Below the pieces are notes generated by a model, which did not search any database, was not told where the DNA came from, and saw only the letters and a list, made by a program, of their open reading frames with translations. Below, one piece after another: positions 17,687 through 26,313 of a stretch of 64,000 nt of DNA. How positions within the stretch are numbered: position 1 is the first letter of the stretch; every line of letters starts with the position of its first letter. Origin of the DNA: Acidobacteriaceae bacterium (GTDB lineage Bacteria; Acidobacteriota; Terriglobia; Terriglobales; Acidobacteriaceae); assembly GCA_030041305.1 (NCBI GenBank), contig JASHOC010000280.1:39164-103163 (forward strand). The letters run 5' to 3'. Both the position numbers and the translations under genes were made by a program.

Positions 17687-18670
17687 ATGCGGTTACCGGC
17701 CACCAGCCCATCCACACGCCTCACCCTCTCCGCTGTCTTGTTCTTTGCCGCCCTGGGAGCGGCTTGCGCGCAATCGGCGAGCCAGAAGGTGTTTTATTTT
17801 CCCAAGCCCATCCAGCCCACGCCCTATCGTGCGCCCATGCAGCCGTATATCCGGTTTGCGGACTTGACCGCGCGGCACAAGGGGCAGGATAACTGGAGTG
17901 AAACCGTAGTCGCCGATGATTACAACCGTGTCGACGTGATTTCTGCGGCGCCCGGCTCCCAGGTCGGTCTGCATCTGCATGCCGACTCTCCGGAATACTG
18001 GTACGTCGAGCAAGGCGAGATCCGGTTTGAGATCGACGACCCGCCAGGAGAGCCCCATTCGATCGAAGCGAAACCGGGCTGGCTCGTCTTCTGCCCGGAG
18101 CGTATGCTCCACTCGCTCGAGGTCGTCGGCGCCGAGGCTGCCATCCGCGTACAAGTCACCCTGGCCGAGGCCAGCTCGATTTACGCAGAAAAGCCAGACC
18201 AGCCGCCACCCGGCACAAACTATGTACGCGCGACCGTATGGACGTATCCCAATCCGGACGATGTGCCCAATCCGCATGGAGAGCCGGACCGTCTGAGCTT
18301 TGACTTGGATAAAATGCTCGCCCTGCATGCGCCCAAGCGCGAGTGGAGCGATCTCGTCATTATGCGCAATCGGGCGCACGCGAATATCATCTGCAGCGAT
18401 GCCGAAGACGTGAAGCCGAAACCTGGAGACTGGGGGCACTTCCATGACTTTCCGGAAACGTGGATCCTGATGCGCGGTCAATACCGGTATACGATCGAGG
18501 GCGTGCCGTCCTTCACCGTCGCCGAAGGCGATATCGTCTATGCGCCTTCGACTCGTTGGCACCAGATGCTTCCGGTGGGTGACGGACCGGCCTGCCGGCT
18601 GGCAATGACCCCGTTTCCCGATGGAAATCACTTATTCGATCCGCCTGGGGGCGCAGCAAGCGGCAAATAG
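17687..18670 (+). CDS. Secreted bicupin-domain protein
   Basis: A 327-aa protein with a signal peptide (LTLSAVLFFAALGAACAQ) and two cupin barrels. Cupin 1 has GSQVGLHLHADSPEYWYVEQGEIRF, with His ligands in HLHAD and a Glu in SPEYW; the matching second motif is CPERMLHSLEV. Cupin 2 has WGHFHDFPETWILMRGQYRY and STRWHQMLP. Both barrels keep candidate metal ligands, so a metal-dependent oxygenase, isomerase or sugar-binding role is possible. I chose the ATG at 17687, eight bases after AAAGGA; an in-frame ATG at 17678 overlaps that ribosome site. No operon partner is visible. Confidence 0.82.
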   Translation: MRLPATSPSTRLTLSAVLFFAALGAACAQSASQKVFYFPKPIQPTPYRAPMQPYIRFADLTARHKGQDNWSETVVADDYNRVDVISAAPGSQVGLHLHADSPEYWYVEQGEIRFEIDDPPGEPHSIEAKPGWLVFCPERMLHSLEVVGAEAAIRVQVTLAEASSIYAEKPDQPPPGTNYVRATVWTYPNPDDVPNPHGEPDRLSFDLDKMLALHAPKREWSDLVIMRNRAHANIICSDAEDVKPKPGDWGHFHDFPETWILMRGQYRYTIEGVPSFTVAEGDIVYAPSTRWHQMLPVGDGPACRLAMTPFPDGNHLFDPPGGAASGK

Positions 18671-18878
18671 ACCGCATTTTCCCAAGACCGGACGGCGAAC
18701 CGGTCAGCGGATTCGCCGGATTCCTCCCTGAACATCCGCGCCGGCCGCCTGTGAGAAACTGAAGGTGGGCCGCTCCCCGGTGCGGCCACGTTGAACATCT
18801 CATCCCGAGCTCGCTGGCCGGCTGTCGCGGGGCGCCGCGCCCGGTCGGAGCGCAGAAACCCAGTCGAAAAACGAAAAA

Positions 18879-20477
18879 ATGATCAGTGTCAGCAATGTCA
18901 CCATGCGCTACGGCTCGAAGGTGCTGTTTGAAGAGGTCACCACGACCTTCACCTCCGGCCGCCGCTATGGCCTCACCGGCCCCAATGGCGCCGGCAAAAC
19001 CACCTTTATGAAAATCCTCAGCGGCGAACTCGATGCGCAGAAGGGCGCAGTCGTCCGTCCCCGCAAAGTCGGCATCCTCCGCCAGGATCAGTTCGCTTTC
19101 GACGCCTACCGCGTCCTCGACACCGTCATCATGGGCAACGTCGCCCTCTGGAACGCCCTCGCGGAGCGCGACCGCATCTACGAGAAAGCCGAAATGACCG
19201 ACGAGGACGGCATGCGGCTCGGCGAGCTCGAAGGCGCCATCGGCGATGAGGACGGCTACACCGCCGAGTCCGACGCCGCCGTGCTTCTCGATGGGCTCGA
19301 CATTCCCGAAGCCCTCCACGAGCGCAAAATGGGCGAGCTGCAAGGCGGCCAAAAGGTGCGGGTGTTGCTCGCCCAAGCCCTTTTCGGCAAGCCCGAAGCC
19401 CTGCTCCTCGACGAGCCCACCAACTACCTCGATCTCGATTCCATTCACTGGCTTCAGGATTTCCTCTTGAGCTACGACGGCACGCTTATCACCATCTCCC
19501 ATGACCGCCATTTCCTCAACAGCGTCACCACCCACACCGCCGACATCGACTACCAGACCATCATCACCTACACCGGCGGCTACGACGACATGGTGATGGC
19601 CAAGACCCAGATCCGCTCCCGCCTCGAGGCGGAAAACGCGCAACGCGAGAAAAAGATCGCCCAGCTTAACGAATTCATCGCTCGCTTCGCCGCCGGCACG
19701 CGCTCCAGCCAGGTCACCAGCCGCCGCAAAGAGGTTGAGCGCCTCCAAACCAATGAACTCGCGCGCTCCAACATCCAGCGCCCCTATATCCGTTTCGATC
19801 AAGCGCGGCCCAGCGGCAAGCATGTGTTGGAGTTCAAGCAACTCACGAAATTTTACGCCGATCTGAAGGTTCTGGACGGATTCTCCGCCAGCCTCCTGCG
19901 CGGCGAAAAAATATGCCTCATGGGCCGCAACGGCGCGGGCAAGACCACCCTGCTCAAAAGCCTGCTGGCTAATTACCCGGGACTCGCCGACCCCAACTTC
20001 ACCCTCGACTCCGGCGCTGTTTTCTGGGGACATGAAGCGCAGGTCGGCTATTTCCCTCAGGACGTGGGCTCAACCATTGAACACGGCCTCACCGTAGCAG
20101 AGTGGCTGCATCAATGGAAGCCCGACGCCCACATCGAAGATATTCGCGGCATCCTCGGCCAGATGCTCTTCAGCGGCGAAGAAGGCGCCAAACCCACTGA
20201 GGCGCTTTCCGGCGGTGAGCAGGCCCGGCTGGCCTTTTGCAAACTCATCCTCACTAAGCCCAACATCCTCATCTTCGACGAGCCCACCAATCACCTCGAT
20301 CTCGAAGCCATCAACGCCCTCAACATTGCCCTCCAGCGCTATGAGGGCACGGTCCTGCTGGTCACCCACGACCACGACCTCATCGACGAGGTCGCCACCC
20401 GCCTCTGGGTTTTCCATGAACATCAAATTGAGGATTTTCAAGGACCGTATGAAGAATGGAAAGGTAAACACAACTGA
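18879..20477 (+). CDS. ABC-F family ATPase, YbiT-like
   Basis: A 532-aa soluble protein with two ABC cassettes and no membrane segments, the layout of ribosome-associated ABC-F translation factors. Cassette 1: Walker A GPNGAGKTT, signature ELQGGQKVR, Walker B ALLLDEPTNYLD. A charged linker (EAENAQREKKIAQLNEFIARF) follows. Cassette 2: Walker A GRNGAGKTT, signature LSGGEQAR, Walker B ILIFDEPTNHLD. The LQGGQK form of the first signature resembles YbiT-group proteins. The start has no Shine-Dalgarno but follows an A-rich leader (CGAAAAACGAAAAA). Confidence 0.93.
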   Translation: MISVSNVTMRYGSKVLFEEVTTTFTSGRRYGLTGPNGAGKTTFMKILSGELDAQKGAVVRPRKVGILRQDQFAFDAYRVLDTVIMGNVALWNALAERDRIYEKAEMTDEDGMRLGELEGAIGDEDGYTAESDAAVLLDGLDIPEALHERKMGELQGGQKVRVLLAQALFGKPEALLLDEPTNYLDLDSIHWLQDFLLSYDGTLITISHDRHFLNSVTTHTADIDYQTIITYTGGYDDMVMAKTQIRSRLEAENAQREKKIAQLNEFIARFAAGTRSSQVTSRRKEVERLQTNELARSNIQRPYIRFDQARPSGKHVLEFKQLTKFYADLKVLDGFSASLLRGEKICLMGRNGAGKTTLLKSLLANYPGLADPNFTLDSGAVFWGHEAQVGYFPQDVGSTIEHGLTVAEWLHQWKPDAHIEDIRGILGQMLFSGEEGAKPTEALSGGEQARLAFCKLILTKPNILIFDEPTNHLDLEAINALNIALQRYEGTVLLVTHDHDLIDEVATRLWVFHEHQIEDFQGPYEEWKGKHN

Positions 20478-20485
20478 ATGCAAGT

Positions 20486-20587
20486 AGTTATCAGTTCTCA
20501 GTCGTCGGTTTTCGGGGGTAGAATTAGCGCTCAGCCCCCATCAGCTGCTGCTCTCTGATCTCTGCTTTCTGTTCCCTGTTCCCTGTC
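20486..20587 (+). repeat. Period-7 spacer arrays (two short blocks)
   Basis: Block 1 at 20486-20515 reads AGTTATC AGTTCTC AGTCGTC GGTTTTC. Block 2 at 20553-20587 reads CTCTGAT CTCTGCT TTCTGTT CCCTGTT CCCTGTC. Both keep a 7-bp period with drifting sequence. They lie between the converging ABC-F and CBS genes. See the nuo spacers for stronger examples of the same pattern. Confidence 0.65.
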
Positions 20588-20590
20588 TCT

Positions 20591-21043
20591 TCACCCCGGA
20601 TACGTGCCCGTAATGTAGCCCTGCAGCTCCTCAATCGCCTGCTGCTGCCCCGAAATCACCCATTTCACCAGGTCGCCGATCGAGATAATCCCGACCACGT
20701 CCTCGCCCTGCAATACCGGCAGATGGCGAAAATGGTGCTCCGTCATGATGCCCATGCACTCGTCCACGGTGTGCTGCGGGCTGACATAAAACACCGGACT
20801 GGTCATGATCTCCTTCACCAATGTCTCACGGGAATGGCGGCCCATCAGCACGCCCTTGCGCGCAAAGTCGCGCTCGGAAAAGATGCCCACCAGGCGGCCT
20901 GCGGAAAGCACCAGCAAAGCCCCAACGTCGTACTCGGCCAACATGCCGATAGCCTCATACACCGATTGCTCCGGCTTTACCGAAAGGATCTTGTTCATTG
21001 CTTTGCTCTTGAGCACCAATCCAATGGTGTCGGTGATCTTCAT
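20591..21043 (-). CDS. Tandem CBS-domain protein
   Basis: A 150-aa cytosolic protein made only of two CBS motifs forming one Bateman module: [25 protein letters not shown]...[15 protein letters not shown] and [25 protein letters not shown]...[15 protein letters not shown]. Such proteins bind adenine nucleotides or S-adenosylmethionine and act as sensors. A GAGG six bases before the ATG supports the start. No catalytic domain is attached. Confidence 0.92.
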   Translation of the reverse strand: MKITDTIGLVLKSKAMNKILSVKPEQSVYEAIGMLAEYDVGALLVLSAGRLVGIFSERDFARKGVLMGRHSRETLVKEIMTSPVFYVSPQHTVDECMGIMTEHHFRHLPVLQGEDVVGIISIGDLVKWVISGQQQAIEELQGYITGTYPG

Positions 21044-21207
21044 TTCAAACCTCAGCGCTTTTCCGGCTGCGGAGCGGTCCCGCGACGTTTCTGCAATGCA
21101 TTCTGCATTCTTGCCGAAAAGCTATAGAATCGGCAAGCCTCCCCTCGCTTCGAGGGCCGAAATTTTTTGCCCAACGCCCGGCGCTAAGCCAGCTGTGACC
21201 GGATGAA

Positions 21208-21633
21208 TCAAAGAGGCGCCTTTTCAAATGAGGTAATGAATTGGACTCCCGCGACAGTGACCCCTTGCAGGCGCTCATCGTTGGTCAGAAACAGGTCGCA
21301 GCCCGCCGTTCCCGCCGTCGCCAGTTGGATCGCGTCGGGCGGCTTCACCTTCCCGCCTACGCGAATCCGCGCGAAAACCTCCGCGGCTTGCTCCACAAAG
21401 GGCAAGACGGTCATTCCCGGGCTATGGAACAGCCGCCGATACTGTTGCGCTAAGGCAAAGTCACCTTTCGTCAACGGGGTCACAAGAACCTCTCCCAGGC
21501 TCATGACGGAAGTGAAGATTTCGTCTCTGCGCGCGACGAAAGCGCGACTCAGATATCGTGCCCGCGCCGCCCGTGGCCCTTCCGCTTCGTACAAGTAGAT
21601 AAAAAAGTTGGTGTCGAGAAATATGCGGCTCAT
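21208..21633 (-). CDS. PIN-domain ribonuclease, VapC-like
   Basis: A 141-aa PIN protein beginning MSRIFLDTNFFIYL. The acidic active-site set is present: D7, E48 (MSLGEV), D100 (PPDAIQLA) and D119 (FLTND). The ATG overlaps the stop of the upstream 188-aa gene (ATGA, 21630-21633), so the two are translationally coupled as in toxin-antitoxin operons. The upstream partner, however, is much larger than typical VapB antitoxins. Likely an RNA-cleaving toxin or regulatory RNase. Confidence 0.85.
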   Translation of the reverse strand: MSRIFLDTNFFIYLYEAEGPRAARARYLSRAFVARRDEIFTSVMSLGEVLVTPLTKGDFALAQQYRRLFHSPGMTVLPFVEQAAEVFARIRVGGKVKPPDAIQLATAGTAGCDLFLTNDERLQGVTVAGVQFITSFEKAPL

Positions 21634-22196
21634 GCCCAACCCTCGCGCAACTTGCGCACGAATTCGTCGGGATCGACGCCCTTCCAATACTCCCTCCCCA
21701 GCCCTTCCATTTCGAGCAGTCCCTCCAGCCACCCTTGCGCTGTCTGCTCGACCGGCGTCGCTGACTGATCGGGCGCGGAATTCTGCGTCGAAGCACATAT
21801 CGGCGCTTCTTTTCGGGCCGCCTCGAAGCGTTGTCTCGCCCACTGCAGCAGCGGCAGGTACTTCTCCGGGACCTCCCCTGCATCCGGAAATATCTTCCCC
21901 GTCCTCCCCGGGTGAACCTCATCGGCCGGCAACAGCAACCGCCGCGTATGTTTCCCCGTCGCAAAGAGCATCCGGTGTTTCCCTGGGTTTGGCCCTTTGT
22001 TGGCGACACAGTGTTGTGAAGTGTGAACGCTTACCCCGGAACGCAGTTCTCCGGTAATGTTCTCTCGAGCCGCCCTATTCACGATTTCCTGAATCGTAAA
22101 CTCCGAGCGTCCAGGTTGCTCTTTGTGCAAAAGCGCCGTCGCCAGAAACACTTCAACCGCGCAGGAAACTTCAGTGATCACCGAATCTCCGCTCAC
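21630..22196 (-). CDS. 188-aa putative winged-helix partner of the PIN protein
   Basis: Starts at the GTG at 22196, seven bases after GGGAGG. The N-terminal half (AVEVFLATALLHKEQPGRSEFTIQEIVNRAARENI ... TSQHCVANKG) looks like a helix-turn-helix or winged-helix segment of the kind that reads FTxxEIVxRA. The middle part ends in KHRMLFATGKHTRRLLLP. The C-terminal 60 residues (LLQWARQRFEAARKE ... WLEGLLEMEGLGREYWKGVDPDEFVRKLREGW) are acidic and helical, suited to binding a partner. The 4-bp overlap with the PIN gene suggests an antitoxin or regulator role. I cannot assign a named family with certainty. Confidence 0.65.
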   Translation of the reverse strand: MSGDSVITEVSCAVEVFLATALLHKEQPGRSEFTIQEIVNRAARENITGELRSGVSVHTSQHCVANKGPNPGKHRMLFATGKHTRRLLLPADEVHPGRTGKIFPDAGEVPEKYLPLLQWARQRFEAARKEAPICASTQNSAPDQSATPVEQTAQGWLEGLLEMEGLGREYWKGVDPDEFVRKLREGWA

Positions 22197-22230
22197 AGAA
22201 TTACCTCCCTCCGTCACACAGGCGGTGGTT

Positions 22231-22422
22231 CTAACGTTCGTGTCCAATGTGGAATCCGAAGCAATAACGGCACTTGTAAATGACAAGCCCACGAGCACTC
22301 AGTCTGCCATCCGAATTCAAGATGCGGCTTATGCGTCTTACCGCATGCGCGGCGTGACTGAACCGGGTCTTGGCCCTACAAGAGGAACACCAGCGCGCGA
22401 AATCGAAGTCTAGATACCCCAT
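22231..22422 (-). CDS. 63-aa zinc-ribbon protein upstream of the PIN pair
   Basis: The ATG at 22422 directly follows a strong ribosome site (GGAGGTGACG). The product has two Cys pairs, CSSC near residue 12 and CRYC near residue 52, ending in FGFHIGHER, a compact zinc-binding design. The gene ends 34 bp before the start of the 188-aa gene on the same strand, so the three genes probably form one operon. Function unknown. Confidence 0.6.
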   Translation of the reverse strand: MGYLDFDFARWCSSCRAKTRFSHAAHAVRRISRILNSDGRLSARGLVIYKCRYCFGFHIGHER

Positions 22423-22516
22423 CGTCACCTCCGGCCGAACGAGAAGTTTGGCTATCAGAAGTATACGACGAAAATATGTCCTAGCGACGAATGTTTCGAA
22501 ATTTAATTCTATATAG

Positions 22517-23974
22517 CTACGCTCTCCGCCGCGCCACCTCTTCATAGAGCGTCCCATACTCCCGCGCCGGGGGGCCCCAGCTATAATCCCGCGCCATTCC
22601 GTTCCGCATCAAACGCGTCCAAGCTTCTTTGTCCTTGAAATCTTCGAGCGCGCGATCAATTTCCGCCAACATGTCCTTGGGATCGTAACCATAGAATTTG
22701 AATCCCGTCCCGGCCCCGGTTTCCGGGTTCCATTCCTCGATCGTGTCGTCGAGCCCGCCGGTGGCTCGCACCACCGGCACAGTCCCATATTTCAGCGAAT
22801 AGATCTGATTCAGCCCGCAAGGCTCGTAATGCGACGGCATCAGAAACAAATCCGATCCCGCCTCGATCTTGTGCGACACAGCCTCGTCATAGCGAATCTG
22901 CACGGCCACATTCGCAGGATGTCGAAACGCCCATCCCCGCAGGAAGTTCTCGTAAATCGGCTCGCCCGTGCCGATCGCCACCACGGCCACATCCCTCTGC
23001 GCGAGCTGATCGGCAATCGCCGCCACCAGGTCGAAGCCTTTCTGCGTCGCCAACCGCGACACCATCCCGATCACCGGCGTGGTCTCCGCCACTTCCTCCA
23101 GCCCAAAAGCATGCAGCAGGTCCATGCGGCAGATGCGTTTGCCGGCCAAATCCTCCGGCGTGTAGTGGGCGGCCAGGTTTCCGTCCACCGCCGGATTCCA
23201 ACGCGCGTAGTCCACCCCGTTCAAAATGCCGTGCAGATCCGCGGCGCGCCGCCGCAACACGCCCTCAAGCTGCGCCCCGAACTCCGCGGTCTGAATCTCC
23301 TCGGCGTACTTGCGGCTCACCGTGGTCAAAATGTCTGAGAACACCACCCCGCCCTTCAGAAAATTGAAACGATCGAAAAGCTCCAGCTTGTCCATGGTGA
23401 ACAGTTCCCACGGCAGCAGCAGTTGCTCGATGGTCGCGGGGGGGAACTTGCCCTGATAGGGCGCGTTATGGATCGTCAGCATGGTCGCCGCCCCGCGCAG
23501 CGCAGGATCGGCCGCGTAGACCGTGCGCAGGTAAACCGGGATCAGTGAGGCTTGCCAGTCGTGGACGTGGAAAACCTGCGGTGCGCCCAAAAGCTTCGAC
23601 GCCTCCACCACCGCCCGGCAAAACAGTCCGAAGCGCTCGGCGTTGTCCCCGTACTCGCCCCCCGGCGGACCATAAAGTTCCTGCCTGTCAAAGAGATCTG
23701 GACAATCCACAAAGTAAAACTGCACCCCATCCCGTCGCCCTCCGTCCACGATTCCCACAAAGCGGTTGTAGTAGCGGAATGGAATGGTGATCGACCGCAC
23801 CGCGTACTTCAGCTCCCCTTGCAACTGCACGCGCACCCGCGCATAAAAGGGCAGATAGACCGTCACCTCGTGGCCCAGCTTCACCACTTCTCGGGGCAGC
23901 GCGCCCACCACCTCCGCCAGCCCGCCGGTCTTCGCAAAGGGAGCACACTCTGAGGCGGCGAAGACAATGTGCAT
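22517..23974 (-). CDS. glgA: Glycogen synthase (ADP-glucose type, GT5)
   Basis: Transfers glucose from ADP-glucose to the non-reducing end of alpha-1,4-glucan. The 485-aa protein starts MHIVFAASECAPFAKTGGLAEVVGALP, which includes the nucleotide-binding KTGGLAEV loop. Further family motifs are HVHDWQASLIPVYL, TIHNAPYQGKFP, and the C-terminal catalytic segment EPCGLNQIYSLKYGTVPVVRATGGLDDTIEE. I chose the ATG at 23974 because it gives the standard N-terminus; the open frame begins 17 codons earlier. No other glycogen gene is nearby. Confidence 0.95.
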   Translation of the reverse strand: MHIVFAASECAPFAKTGGLAEVVGALPREVVKLGHEVTVYLPFYARVRVQLQGELKYAVRSITIPFRYYNRFVGIVDGGRRDGVQFYFVDCPDLFDRQELYGPPGGEYGDNAERFGLFCRAVVEASKLLGAPQVFHVHDWQASLIPVYLRTVYAADPALRGAATMLTIHNAPYQGKFPPATIEQLLLPWELFTMDKLELFDRFNFLKGGVVFSDILTTVSRKYAEEIQTAEFGAQLEGVLRRRAADLHGILNGVDYARWNPAVDGNLAAHYTPEDLAGKRICRMDLLHAFGLEEVAETTPVIGMVSRLATQKGFDLVAAIADQLAQRDVAVVAIGTGEPIYENFLRGWAFRHPANVAVQIRYDEAVSHKIEAGSDLFLMPSHYEPCGLNQIYSLKYGTVPVVRATGGLDDTIEEWNPETGAGTGFKFYGYDPKDMLAEIDRALEDFKDKEAWTRLMRNGMARDYSWGPPAREYGTLYEEVARRRA

Positions 23975-24360
23975 GCAAACCTCGAATTGATGAAATTGAA
24001 AGACAAACCGGAGCGTGAAACCCATCCATCACGCCGGTCCGGGCACGGCGGTTCAGGAGCGCACGCCCGGTCCAGAAGCCACTCCAGCGGCGTTCGCGAC
24101 CCAAGCAGCCAGTCTACTATGTTCATCCGCCGCCTCTTACCGCGCTCGACCTCGCCCCGAACCGATTCTGCAGCTTGCTTCGCCACGGGAAGGGATGCGC
24201 TTCGACCTCGCCCCCGCTCTGCGCGCATCCCCCTCTGAACGGTTCCCAGGAGGGCGTCAAAGGAGAGAAAATACAGTTGACTAGCAGAAAGGCCGGGCAG
24301 CTCTTCGCCAAAAGCGGCCTCAAACTGTTACGTTGATTTAGAAGGACTTCATTCGCACTG
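23975..24360. other. Divergent intergenic region between glgA and nuoA
   Basis: 386 bp without a credible gene; it must hold the promoters of both glgA and the nuo operon. GAAGGA at 24341-24346 lies 14 bases before the nuoA ATG, rather far for a Shine-Dalgarno. A TTGACT at about 24275 resembles a -35 element but no matching -10 is clear. Confidence 0.5.
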
Positions 24361-24732
24361 ATGGTTTCAAGCCCCTATTTTCCCTTGGTGGTTTTATTCG
24401 TGGTGGCGTTGGGTTTTGGGCTGGCCCCACTGGGGCTGGCCTGGCTCTGGGCACGGTTTTTTTCGCCGCGCAAGCCGAATCCGGTCAAGAACTCGATTTA
24501 CGAATGCGGTTTGGTTTCGAAAGGCGACGCCTGGGTGCAGTTTCGCTCCGCATACTACTTGTACGCCATCATCTTTTTGATCTTCGACGTGGAAGCCGTG
24601 TTCCTGCTTCCCTTCGCGGTAGCCTTCACCGGCCTGAACGCCGCCGCCTGCGCGGCCATGCTGGTCTTCGTGCTGCTTCTCGTCGAGGGCCTCGCGTGGG
24701 CCTGGGCCAAGGGCGTGTTGACGTGGGCGTGA
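24361..24732 (+). CDS. nuoA: NADH-quinone oxidoreductase subunit A
   Basis: Membrane subunit of complex I, 123 aa with three transmembrane helices. The conserved NSIYECG loop and the FLIFDVEAVFLLPFAVAF helix identify it. First gene of the nuo cluster; it is separated from nuoB by a 94-bp spacer that contains inverted heptad repeats. Confidence 0.95.
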   Translation: MVSSPYFPLVVLFVVALGFGLAPLGLAWLWARFFSPRKPNPVKNSIYECGLVSKGDAWVQFRSAYYLYAIIFLIFDVEAVFLLPFAVAFTGLNAAACAAMLVFVLLLVEGLAWAWAKGVLTWA

Positions 24733-24742
24733 AAACGACAGC

Positions 24743-24822
24743 TCGTAGTTCACAGTTCGTCGTTCGCGAGCACACCCCCCCCGACTGTGAACTACGAACT
24801 GCGAACTCTGAACTTGGAATCG
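24743..24822. repeat. Inverted heptad arrays in the nuoA-nuoB spacer
   Basis: Left arm GTAGTTC ACAGTTC GTCGTTC; right arm GTGAACT ACGAACT GCGAACT CTGAACT, both with period 7. The arms contain a perfect 14-bp inverted repeat, TCGTAGTTCACAGT (24743-24756) and ACTGTGAACTACGA (24784-24797), around a C-rich centre. In RNA this would form a hairpin between nuoA and nuoB. Confidence 0.85.
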
Positions 24823-24826
24823 AATC

Positions 24827-25441
24827 ATGGCAATTGAAGAAAATCTGAAAATTGAGCTCGGCAAACAGGGAGTCTTCGTCACCACCCTCGAAGAGCTCTA
24901 TAACTGGGGCCGGCGTAGCTCCATCTGGCCGATGCAGTTCGGCCTTGCCTGTTGCGCCATCGAGATGATCGCCACCACCATGGCCCGCTACGACCTCGCC
25001 CGCTTCGGCGCCGAAGTTTTCCGCCCCTCGCCGCGTCAGGCCGATCTGATGATCGTCTCCGGCACCGTCACCAAGAAAATGGCCCCGCAAGTCGTGCGCC
25101 TCTACAACCAGATGGCCGAGCCCCGTTACGTCATCGCCATGGGCGCCTGCGCCATCTCCGGCGGACCATTTAAGCAGGGCTACAACGTGCTCAAGGGAAT
25201 CGACCGCTATATCCCGGTGGACGTGCACATCCCCGGTTGCCCGCCGCGGCCCGAGGCGCTTATCCAGGCCTTCATGACCCTGCAAAAAAAAATCGACGAG
25301 CAGCCTTTGACCGGCGAAAACCGCCCCCGCTTTCTCAATCAAAACGCGCAAGGGGAGTTTCCTGTGCCCGAACCGGCCGACCACGATCTCGAACCGCCGT
25401 CCAATCCCGGCGTTTGGAGCGCGCCGGTCGTGATCCGGTAA
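24827..25441 (+). CDS. nuoB: NADH-quinone oxidoreductase subunit B
   Basis: Peripheral-arm subunit that carries cluster N2. The 204-aa protein has the tandem cysteines in GLACCAIEM (C42, C43) and the other two ligands in [11 protein letters not shown] and [13 protein letters not shown]-terminal extension of about 40 residues (after LTGENRPRF) is proline-rich and outside the core fold. Confidence 0.96.
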   Translation: MAIEENLKIELGKQGVFVTTLEELYNWGRRSSIWPMQFGLACCAIEMIATTMARYDLARFGAEVFRPSPRQADLMIVSGTVTKKMAPQVVRLYNQMAEPRYVIAMGACAISGGPFKQGYNVLKGIDRYIPVDVHIPGCPPRPEALIQAFMTLQKKIDEQPLTGENRPRFLNQNAQGEFPVPEPADHDLEPPSNPGVWSAPVVIR

Positions 25442-25510
25442 ACGAATGCTAAGGAACCGAGAGAACGAGCGAACAAGGGATTTTGGATCATGCCGGCAGC
25501 CACGAGAACG

Positions 25511-25545
25511 AGCTAGAAACTAGGAGCTAAAAGCTAGGAGCTGCT
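25511..25545 (+). repeat. Heptad array in the nuoB-nuoC spacer
   Basis: Five consecutive heptads: AGCTAGA AACTAGG AGCTAAA AGCTAGG AGCTGCT. The last full unit contains TAGGAG, which serves as the Shine-Dalgarno for the TTG start of nuoC at 25549. The repeat is thus part of the translation signal. Confidence 0.85.
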
Positions 25546-25548
25546 TTT

Positions 25549-26205
25549 TTGAAGACGTTCGAAGAAATCAAAACGGCGATTGAAGCGGCGGTTCCCGGCG
25601 CGGGGGTCGAATTTGTGCCCAACCCCAGCCCGTCCGCGCAACATTCGATCCGCGTCGCTCCCGATCGCGCCATTGAAATCGCGCGTTTTCTGCGCGACGA
25701 TTCCGAACTCGCCTTCGATTTCTGCTCCAACGTCACCGGCGTTGATTGGCTCGACAAGGAGATCTCCGAAAAGGTGAAGGTCAAGCGCACCGTCACCAAG
25801 ACGGTCGACGGTGTCGAGCAATCTGTCGAAGAAACCGCCGATGAGACGCGTAAGCGCGTCGAGCCGGGCTATCTGGAGGCCGTCTATCATCTCTTTTCGA
25901 TCGCCAAAAAGCATGGCCCGCTGGTGATCCGCATGCGCACCGGCAACCGGACCGATCGGGTCGAACTGCCGTCCCTCACCCCCATCTGGCGTGGCGCGGA
26001 ATTTCAGGAGCGCGAAGTCTTCGACCTGTATGGCATCGTCTTTAAGGGCCATCCCGACCTGCGCCGCATCCTCATGTGGGAAGGCTTCAAGGACCATCCC
26101 ATGCGCAGAGATTATGTCGATCCCGACGACTACGAGTACGAGCCCACCGCGCACGACGCGGTGCTCAAACGCGCCCAGGCGCACCAGGCTGCGGCCGGAA
26201 AATAG
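25549..26205 (+). CDS. nuoC: NADH-quinone oxidoreductase subunit C
   Basis: 30-kDa peripheral subunit, 218 aa. The family motif [25 protein letters not shown]... with the ending PMRRDY identifies it. TTG is used as the start: it follows TAGGAG by eight bases and no better start exists. Residues about 70-107 form a Lys/Glu/Thr/Val-rich insertion (from [12 protein letters not shown]) between TGVDWL and [10 protein letters not shown], strands that are nearly contiguous in usual NuoC. The insertion may be a surface hairpin. Confidence 0.94.
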   Translation: MKTFEEIKTAIEAAVPGAGVEFVPNPSPSAQHSIRVAPDRAIEIARFLRDDSELAFDFCSNVTGVDWLDKEISEKVKVKRTVTKTVDGVEQSVEETADETRKRVEPGYLEAVYHLFSIAKKHGPLVIRMRTGNRTDRVELPSLTPIWRGAEFQEREVFDLYGIVFKGHPDLRRILMWEGFKDHPMRRDYVDPDDYEYEPTAHDAVLKRAQAHQAAAGK

Positions 26206-26252
26206 GGAGTAGGGGAACTAAGGCGCCACGGACACTCAAACGCGAAACGACA

Positions 26253-26308
26253 AACTGACAACTGACAACTGAACACCGGTAACTGACAACTGATCACTGA
26301 CAACTGAA
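26253..26308 (+). repeat. Heptad array in the nuoC-nuoD spacer
   Basis: Eight heptads: AACTGAC AACTGAC AACTGAA CACCGGT AACTGAC AACTGAT CACTGAC AACTGAA. The array ends five bases before the nuoD ATG, leaving no Shine-Dalgarno between array and start. Same orientation as the array at 27973 and the reverse complement of the array at 27496. Confidence 0.9.
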
Positions 26309-26313
26309 AACCG

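Noticed and set aside
18513..20033. Long open frame on the minus strand opposite the ABC-F gene
   Set aside because: It is a shadow of codon bias in a GC-rich gene: no family similarity and full overlap with a clear ABC-F ATPase.
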